Assembly (NCBI GenBank): GCA_021160155.1
Contig: JAGHDB010000183.1
Location: 1 to 9,986 of the forward strand
Origin: Bacteroidales bacterium
Lineage (GTDB): Bacteria > Bacteroidota > Bacteroidia > Bacteroidales > UBA12481
Length of the DNA: 9,986 nucleotides
Direction: 5' to 3'
The notes under the pieces: model-generated
Seen by the model: only the letters and a program-made list of their open reading frames with translations
Database searches by the model: none
What the model was told of the DNA's origin: nothing
Translations under genes and position numbers: made by a program
In this document: positions 5,496 to 9,986 of the stretch, in pieces
How positions within the stretch are numbered: position 1 is the first letter of the stretch
Layout: the number at the start of each line of letters is the position of its first letter

Positions 5496-7922
5496 ATGAA
5501 GTATAGCTGGATATTTCTATTTTTTGTTTTTCTCCGATGTCCTGCTCAGGAAATCACTATTGCTGGATACCTTACTGATGCAATTAGCTCTGAAGCTTTA
5601 GTCAATGGTCACGTTTATGTCATTGGTAAACCTAATCAGGGAACTGTAACGAACACCTACGGCTTCTTTACCCTTCAGGTTCAACATGGAGAGATACAAC
5701 TGGGCGCATCTTATATTGGTTACACTCCATTTGATGAAACTGTTTATATAGCAAAAGATACCATTCTGAACATTGCTTTGGTTTCAATCAAGAATATTGA
5801 GGAAGTCACAATTGTTGCAAAGAAGAATGGAGGGAGACTCTTGGGATCGATAAATTCAATCACACCAGCTATGATAAAGTATTTGCCTACTCTGGCTGGG
5901 GAAAGAGATATTATTAGGGCAATGCAATTATTGCCAGGTGTACAATCGGCTACAGAAGGAACCACAGGATTGGTTGTACGGGGGGGGAGTCCTGATCAGA
6001 ATCTGTTTTTGATTGATGGATGTCCCATTTACAATATTTCTCATTTGTATGGTTTTCTCTCAATATTCAATGACGATGCCATTAAATCCGCTGAGATTAT
6101 AAAATCAGGATTTCCAGCCCAGTATGGAGATAGGCTATCCTCAATCATTAATATACATTTGAAGGAAGGTAACTTGAATAAATATGAAGGATCTGCCTCC
6201 GTGGGTTTGCTGTCCTCCAGGTTGTCCATTAATGGTCCAATAATCAAGGGAAAGAGCTCATTTATTCTCTCTGCCAGGAGAAGTTATCTGGATTTGATAA
6301 CCTCCGTTCCTCAGCTTTTGAGCAAGAGTTCAAGAAGCTCTCCTTTGTCCGGATACTCACTTACTGATTTTAATGTAAAGGCCAATTACATATTTTCACA
6401 AAAGGATCGGATTTATTTGAGTTTTTACTATGGGAAAGATGCTTATATGGAAAGCAATCAGGACGATGGTAGCAGGGATTCCGTCAGAAACGAGAGTTCA
6501 AATAGTCTTTCATGGGGCAACGCTGTATCTTCTTTCAGATGGAATCATTTATTTAGTGATCGACTTTTTTGCAACACTCAAGTTTCATATACTCAATATC
6601 ATTTATCGGGTTTAACGAATTATCTGGAAGAGAGTGTGCTAGACCCGGAAAACCAACGATGGGGTTATACATACAACTATTTGTCAAAAATTTCAGATTA
6701 TTCGACTAAAGTTGATTTCAATTATGGGCTGAATCCAAATCACCTGATAAAGTTTGGCCTTCATTCAGGGATTAATGTTTTTAAACCTGGAGTGGAGTCC
6801 TATATGTTTGTGGTGGATCAGTCCCGGAGTGATACAACTTCTCTCACTCAGCCGTTTCAATCTGAATCAGGGGCTGTTTATTTCGAGGATCGGATATCTT
6901 TCTCGAACGGTTTTTATCTGTATCCCGGTATAAGAATGGAATTAATCAAGAGTTTCTCTAATATGTATTATTCGTTTGAACCCAGGATTTCAGGGGGATA
7001 CCAATGGCCGAATAATACCAGCATCAGCCTTTCTTATTCAAAGATTCAGCAACCCATTCACTTGCTTTCAAATTCAGGTTTGGGTATGCCAACAGATCTT
7101 TGGGTTCCCTCAACGGATAAAGTTCAACCTGAAAAAGCACAACAATTTTCCCTCGGAATTGATGTTCCGATCGGATCATTTGATGTGGGAGTGGAGGGGT
7201 ATTATAAAAAACTGAACAACTTAATAGCATATTCTGAAGGTGCTTCATTTTTGATTGCCGGAAATGACTGGGAGGATAAGATTAAAACCAATGGGAAAGG
7301 TCAAGCTTATGGCGTTGAGGTTTTTATAAGGAAAGATGTGGGTAAGTTAAAAGGTTGGCTTGGATATACTTTATCTTGGTCTAAAAGACAATTCGATAAT
7401 ATTAACAATGGTCAATGGTTTTTTGATAAGTATGATCGTCGGCATGATTTGTCATTAAATATTTCGTACCAGTATAAGTCCAATATTTCCTTTAGTGGCA
7501 GTTGGGTCTTTTCCTCTGGTAATCCTGTTACCCTTCCCGAAGTTATTTATCCTTACATCTACTATCCTATTGGTCTCAATGATTTCAACTACTATGATAT
7601 TACAACTCCTGAGAATCTTTTTGAGTTTGTGACAGAAATATCGAGACGTAGAGGAGAATTGATCTATTATGGTGAAAGAAACAAGTATCGGATGCCTGAT
7701 TATCATCGTCTTGACCTTACTGTTAATTTCACTAAGCAAAAAAAGAATTATGAAAGACTGTGGTCATTTGGGCTATATAACGTTTATTCACGCAGAAATC
7801 CATTTTATGTGACATACACAGACGATACTTCTGGTGCCTGGCCAACAAAAAATTCTGCTGGATTAAAAATTGTTACTTTATTGCCAGTTCTGCCATCAAT
7901 AAGCTATTCCATTAAATTTTAA
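5496..7922 (+). CDS. TonB-dependent outer-membrane receptor with CarboxypepD-reg-like domain
   Basis: An 808-residue outer-membrane active transporter, driven by TonB-ExbB-ExbD. A signal peptide (MKYSWIFLFFVFLRCPA) leads into a carboxypeptidase-regulatory-like domain at about residues 19-97 (ITIAGYLTDAISSEALVNGH, then TVTNTYGFFTL). Next is the plug at about 115-225, with the strong signature VRGGSPDQNLFLIDG (161-175) and SGFPAQYGDRLSSIINI (204-220). The remainder is beta barrel with aromatic-rich strands, ending SISYSIKF with the terminal Phe typical of BamA substrates. The length is normal for receptors paired with DUF4249 proteins and shorter than SusC. There is no N-terminal STN signalling domain and no sigma/anti-sigma gene beside it, so it is probably not autoregulated through an ECF system. 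The DUF4249 gene begins 5 bases after the stop. The substrate is unknown; iron chelates, oligosaccharides or peptides are all open. Confidence 0.9.
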   Translation: MKYSWIFLFFVFLRCPAQEITIAGYLTDAISSEALVNGHVYVIGKPNQGTVTNTYGFFTLQVQHGEIQLGASYIGYTPFDETVYIAKDTILNIALVSIKNIEEVTIVAKKNGGRLLGSINSITPAMIKYLPTLAGERDIIRAMQLLPGVQSATEGTTGLVVRGGSPDQNLFLIDGCPIYNISHLYGFLSIFNDDAIKSAEIIKSGFPAQYGDRLSSIINIHLKEGNLNKYEGSASVGLLSSRLSINGPIIKGKSSFILSARRSYLDLITSVPQLLSKSSRSSPLSGYSLTDFNVKANYIFSQKDRIYLSFYYGKDAYMESNQDDGSRDSVRNESSNSLSWGNAVSSFRWNHLFSDRLFCNTQVSYTQYHLSGLTNYLEESVLDPENQRWGYTYNYLSKISDYSTKVDFNYGLNPNHLIKFGLHSGINVFKPGVESYMFVVDQSRSDTTSLTQPFQSESGAVYFEDRISFSNGFYLYPGIRMELIKSFSNMYYSFEPRISGGYQWPNNTSISLSYSKIQQPIHLLSNSGLGMPTDLWVPSTDKVQPEKAQQFSLGIDVPIGSFDVGVEGYYKKLNNLIAYSEGASFLIAGNDWEDKIKTNGKGQAYGVEVFIRKDVGKLKGWLGYTLSWSKRQFDNINNGQWFFDKYDRRHDLSLNISYQYKSNISFSGSWVFSSGNPVTLPEVIYPYIYYPIGLNDFNYYDITTPENLFEFVTEISRRRGELIYYGERNKYRMPDYHRLDLTVNFTKQKKNYERLWSFGLYNVYSRRNPFYVTYTDDTSGAWPTKNSAGLKIVTLLPVLPSISYSIKF

Positions 7923-7927
7923 ACCTG

Positions 7928-8860
7928 ATGAGGAGCGCAATTTCAATATTGTTTTTAAGCGGATTTGCCTTTCTGTTGTCATGCCAATCTGATTATGACT
8001 TTGGTATTGATACCAGTAGCCAAATCATTGTCAATGGATTATTTCAGCCCGATAGTAATTGGATTATAGGTATCTATAAAACCCCCAACTCCTTATGGGA
8101 CTATAAATTTTTACCTGTTGACAATGCAGAAGTTTCTATCTCTGTTGGAAATTTTAAGTTTCCCCTGATTCAAAAATCTGAAGGTCTTATTACTTTCTAT
8201 ACTTCTGAATCGGAAGATGTCCCGAGTCTGATAAATCAGAATTTCACTTTGGAGGTACACAAAGATGAACAGTTGATTTCGGCAACAAGTTATATACCGG
8301 CTATGCCTCAATATTCATGGGTGGTGGAAGAGTATAAGGTAGAAAGATTCGACATGGATCCGTCGGATTCTTACTTTGATCTGTTGATTGATGTTTTAAT
8401 CAGTATTAGTTTCGATTTTGAGGATGATCAAAACCGGTTTTTTAACATTGTGGCCAGGTACAGACCGAACTCAATCTATAGTCAGATGTACTCCGATTCT
8501 GTCTATGATAATATCAAGACCACAATAGAGTTCCCATCTGCCTTTTCTTCGATACGAATTTCAGATGGAGATTTTGTTGATCTGAGAACTCAATCTGATG
8601 CAACTAAGTTATTGGTCAAGGTACAGGGAAGCCTGAGGCATACCAAGGTTGATCATTGTTCCATATACTTAATTGTTTCATCAATTACTCCAGATTATTT
8701 TAGTTATCAGAAGAAAACTCTCGACCAGTATATTGCCAGTCAGGATCTTTTTAGTGAACCTGTCCAAATTCCTGGGAATATTGAGGGAGGATTGGGTATA
8801 TTTTCTGGGATTAATTCCAAAGTGGAACTCATTGAAATTAAGCCTAGTGTCTTTAAATAG
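7928..8860 (+). CDS. DUF4249 family lipoprotein
   Basis: A 310-residue lipoprotein. The signal peptide ends in the lipobox LLSC with Cys19 as the lipidated residue. The residues after it (QSDYDFGID) are acidic, like the export signals that send Bacteroidetes lipoproteins to the cell surface. SQIIVNGLFQPDSNW, VDNAEVSISV, FTLEV and SATSYIPAMPQ follow the order seen in DUF4249 proteins: an early beta strand with VNG, a repeated strand pattern and a middle TYIP-like segment. The function of DUF4249 is not established; the genes sit beside TonB-dependent receptors so regularly that a role as the receptor's surface partner, comparable in position to SusD, is the usual inference. Here the gene starts 5 bases after the receptor's stop, so translation is probably coupled. 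No clear terminator follows. Confidence 0.8.
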   Translation: MRSAISILFLSGFAFLLSCQSDYDFGIDTSSQIIVNGLFQPDSNWIIGIYKTPNSLWDYKFLPVDNAEVSISVGNFKFPLIQKSEGLITFYTSESEDVPSLINQNFTLEVHKDEQLISATSYIPAMPQYSWVVEEYKVERFDMDPSDSYFDLLIDVLISISFDFEDDQNRFFNIVARYRPNSIYSQMYSDSVYDNIKTTIEFPSAFSSIRISDGDFVDLRTQSDATKLLVKVQGSLRHTKVDHCSIYLIVSSITPDYFSYQKKTLDQYIASQDLFSEPVQIPGNIEGGLGIFSGINSKVELIEIKPSVFK

Positions 8861-8911
8861 TATTCTTTCTAACTTATTAGATTGCTGGTAGTCCTCCTTG
8901 CCATTTCCCCA

Positions 8912-9263
8912 GCCACAAAGTTACTTCGGTACGCCCGGAACGGTAACGGACTTTGATGCAGTGTTTTTTATTCTAATTTCCAAGTCCTTCGGGTTCCTTC
9001 AGTTTATTCGTCCGCTCATAACCTGACCGGAATCCTTGACCTTATCCGCCCGGCCTCGTGGTTCAGGTGCCGTCAAAAACGGCGGGCCTGATGCCATAAA
9101 AAACCCCAAAGGCATGGGTGAATTCTATGATTCATTTTACCAATCAGGATCCGGATTTCTGGATCCAGTTGAAGGGGCAGAATGCGAGTAAACCCCTCAG
9201 AGAAAAGATCCCGAACTCCATTGGAGTGAAAATAGATCCGGCCATCCTCGTGCCGGATTTTTT
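8912..9263 (+). ncRNA. Candidate structured RNA ending in an intrinsic terminator
   Basis: This GC-richer stretch holds a run of possible plus-strand hairpins. The best is 8914-8958: CAAAG (8916) pairs with CTTTG (8951), TTAC (8921) with GTAA (8943), and TTCGG (8925) with CC.GAA (8935-8940), with all bulges on the 3' side. Others are 9064-9090 (GCCGT, loop CAAAA, ACGGC, flanked by CAGG/CCTG), 9091-9115 (ATGCC/GGCAT), 9147-9166 (GGATCC twice), 9173-9197 (AGGGG/CCCCT) and 9215-9227 (ACTCC/GGAGT). The run ends in the terminator at 9236-9263. I checked it by eye against tmRNA, RNase P RNA and tRNA and it matches none. The second half overlaps an open frame, so a coding reading competes. Pairing is by hand only; no covariation is available. 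Confidence 0.3.
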
Positions 9264-9423
9264 GTTTTATACTCTTGATTTTCTTTATGTTTCTGATGCA
9301 TTCAGGCCTTATTTGTCCGGGTCTGTGATCCCTTTCATCACCCAAAGAAACATCCTGACTGTTTTATTGAAACACTGGTATGTTATGTGCCAAAACAAAA
9401 CCGCAGGGCAGCGGTGCTACATT
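9127..9423 (+). other. Open frame joined in frame to RadC; HsdS-like small protein or N-terminal extension
   Basis: From the ATG at 9127 (a GTG at 9118 is possible) 99 codons run without a stop into the RadC start at 9424. The first 85 or so look like real protein: MIHFTNQDPDFWIQLKGQN, LREKIPNSIGVKIDPAIL, FLFYTLDFLYVSDAF and LSGSVIPFITQRNIL. The order NSIGVxxDP, then P-x-F-L-x-Y, then F-x-x-x-L-x-GSVIPFIT recalls the end of a target-recognition domain in type I restriction specificity subunits. The last 15 residues (YVMCQNKTAGQRCYI) look less natural. It may be a small gene that lost its stop, an HsdS-derived fragment or a genuine N-terminal domain of the RadC protein. The terminator-shaped hairpin at 9236-9263 falls inside it, which argues against a simple long CDS. 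Confidence 0.35.
9236..9263 (+). terminator. Intrinsic-terminator-like hairpin
   Basis: ATCCGGC (9236-9242) pairs perfectly with GCCGGAT (9252-9258) around a 9-base loop, and the sequence continues TTTTTG TTTTA. This is the strongest terminator shape in the window. It would end a plus-strand transcript coming from the DUF4249 operon or from the structured region. It lies inside the open frame that precedes RadC. Confidence 0.5.
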
Positions 9424-9879
9424 ATGGTACACGATCTATTCAACTTCAACCTGGCCGAGATCACCGTAAACTATTCCACCAAGGTCAAAGCCGCCGATCG
9501 CCCCCGGGTCCGCTGCTCAAAAGATGCAGAAGAATTGCTGAGGAAGGTTTTCCCAAGCATGGAGCACGTCGAGTACTTTTACATCATTTGCCTGAATCGT
9601 GCCAACCAGGTACTCGGCTTTCACCAGGTCTCCAAGGGCGGGATCAGTGGAACCGTAACCGATGTGCGGGTGATTTTCCAGGTCGCCATCAAATCGAATT
9701 CGTCAGGCCTGATACTTGCCCACAACCACCCCTCCGGAAATCTTCAACCATCTGAAGCCGACCTGATGATCACAAGGAAGATCAAGGAGGCCGGGGCATT
9801 GCTGGATGTGACGGTGCTGGATCACATCATCATTGCCGATGAGGGATACTTGTCCCTGGCGGATGAGAATCTTCTTTAG
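9424..9879 (+). CDS. RadC-family JAB/MPN domain protein
   Basis: A 151-residue stand-alone JAB/MPN domain protein of the RadC family, in the short form common in Bacteroidetes accessory DNA and without the helix-hairpin-helix part of long RadC. The JAMM metal site is complete: His100 and His102 in HNHPSGNLQPS, then Asp113 after ten residues, with an upstream Glu50 as the likely catalytic acid. Other family blocks are KVKAADRPRV (20-29), CLNRANQVLGFHQVSKGGISGT split over 56-77, and DHIIIADEGYLSLADE (133-148). I chose the ATG at 9424 because it gives the usual length and N-terminus; the frame stays open upstream to 9118, so a longer protein is possible. Despite the name, RadC has no demonstrated role in DNA repair, and short copies are often carried on mobile islands. 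Its biochemical activity is unknown. Confidence 0.85.
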   Translation: MVHDLFNFNLAEITVNYSTKVKAADRPRVRCSKDAEELLRKVFPSMEHVEYFYIICLNRANQVLGFHQVSKGGISGTVTDVRVIFQVAIKSNSSGLILAHNHPSGNLQPSEADLMITRKIKEAGALLDVTVLDHIIIADEGYLSLADENLL

Positions 9880-9897
9880 AGCAAAGGCTCCCTTTTT
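9879..9897 (+). terminator. Weak terminator after radC
   Basis: GAGC and GCTC pair around an AAAG loop right at the stop codon, followed by CC and five T. The stem is only four pairs, so this is a weak candidate, but it is correctly placed to end the RadC transcript. Confidence 0.3.
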
Positions 9898-9956
9898 AAC
9901 AGATTTTACTTTTAGAAATTATTGTAATGACAAATTTCATCCAGAAATTCAGACAG

Positions 9957-9983
9957 TTGTTTTTTTAAGTGTTGATAACTTTT
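9957..9983 (+). promoter_or_regulatory. Possible promoter for a gene beyond the window
   Basis: TAACTTTT (9976-9983) matches TAnnTTTG at 7 of 8 positions and TTG lies at 9957-9959. The 16-base gap is shorter than usual for Bacteroidetes. The remaining bases from 9898 hold nothing else that I can read. Confidence 0.2.
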
Positions 9984-9986
9984 ACT

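Noticed and set aside
5496..5560. Lipoprotein signal on the TonB receptor (Cys15)
   Set aside because: Arg precedes the Cys, so there is no lipobox; the segment fits a type I signal peptide.
9387..9755. A 122-codon frame inside radC
   Set aside because: Arg/Pro/Gln-rich shadow of the real RadC frame, with the JAMM motif intact in the other frame.
9118..9879. A single 253-residue RadC gene starting at GTG 9118
   Set aside because: The family's usual N-terminus begins at 9424 and a terminator-shaped hairpin lies inside the extension; I kept the extension as a separate uncertain entry.

Overview
The window reads as chromosomal DNA from a Bacteroidetes-type bacterium. The evidence is a Bacteroides-like serine palmitoyltransferase, a TonB-dependent receptor paired with a DUF4249 lipoprotein, a Bacteroidetes-type fucose permease, a short stand-alone RadC/JAB protein, and only weak Shine-Dalgarno signals. 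Genus cannot be fixed from the sequence.

Positions 1-4771 are dense and ordinary. On the minus strand lie an L-fucose mutarotase (fucU) and, just downstream of it, the start of an L-fucose:H+ symporter (fucP, cut by the window edge): fucose equilibration plus uptake. Divergent from them are a YjbQ-family enzyme and a secreted cysteine Ntn hydrolase. Converging on that hydrolase is a minus-strand pair, serine palmitoyltransferase (spt) followed 13 bases later by a short-chain dehydrogenase. Spt makes 3-ketosphinganine, and a ketoreductase is the next step needed in sphingolipid synthesis, so the SDR is a good candidate for that step.

Positions 4772-5495 hold no intact gene. I see a short purine-rich repeat, a coding-like minus-strand fragment, a fragment resembling a HicB antitoxin, two tandem 24-base repeats that resemble an IS21-family end, and a start-less reading frame that stops 12 bases before the next gene. 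This looks like a decayed insertion site.

Positions 5496-8860 are a two-gene outer-membrane unit: a TonB-dependent receptor with a carboxypeptidase-regulatory-like N-terminal domain, and a DUF4249 surface lipoprotein 5 bases downstream. By eye this part is more AT-rich than the left half. No sigma/anti-sigma pair is visible beside it.

Positions 8861-9423 are GC-richer and hold a run of hairpins on the plus strand ending in a good intrinsic-terminator shape at 9236-9263. The same DNA also has an open frame from 9127 that runs without a stop into a RadC-family gene (9424-9879). The region is therefore either a structured RNA, a small gene fused to RadC, or both. It is the least explained part of the window. 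The last 107 bases hold a weak terminator-like hairpin and a possible promoter for a gene beyond the edge.
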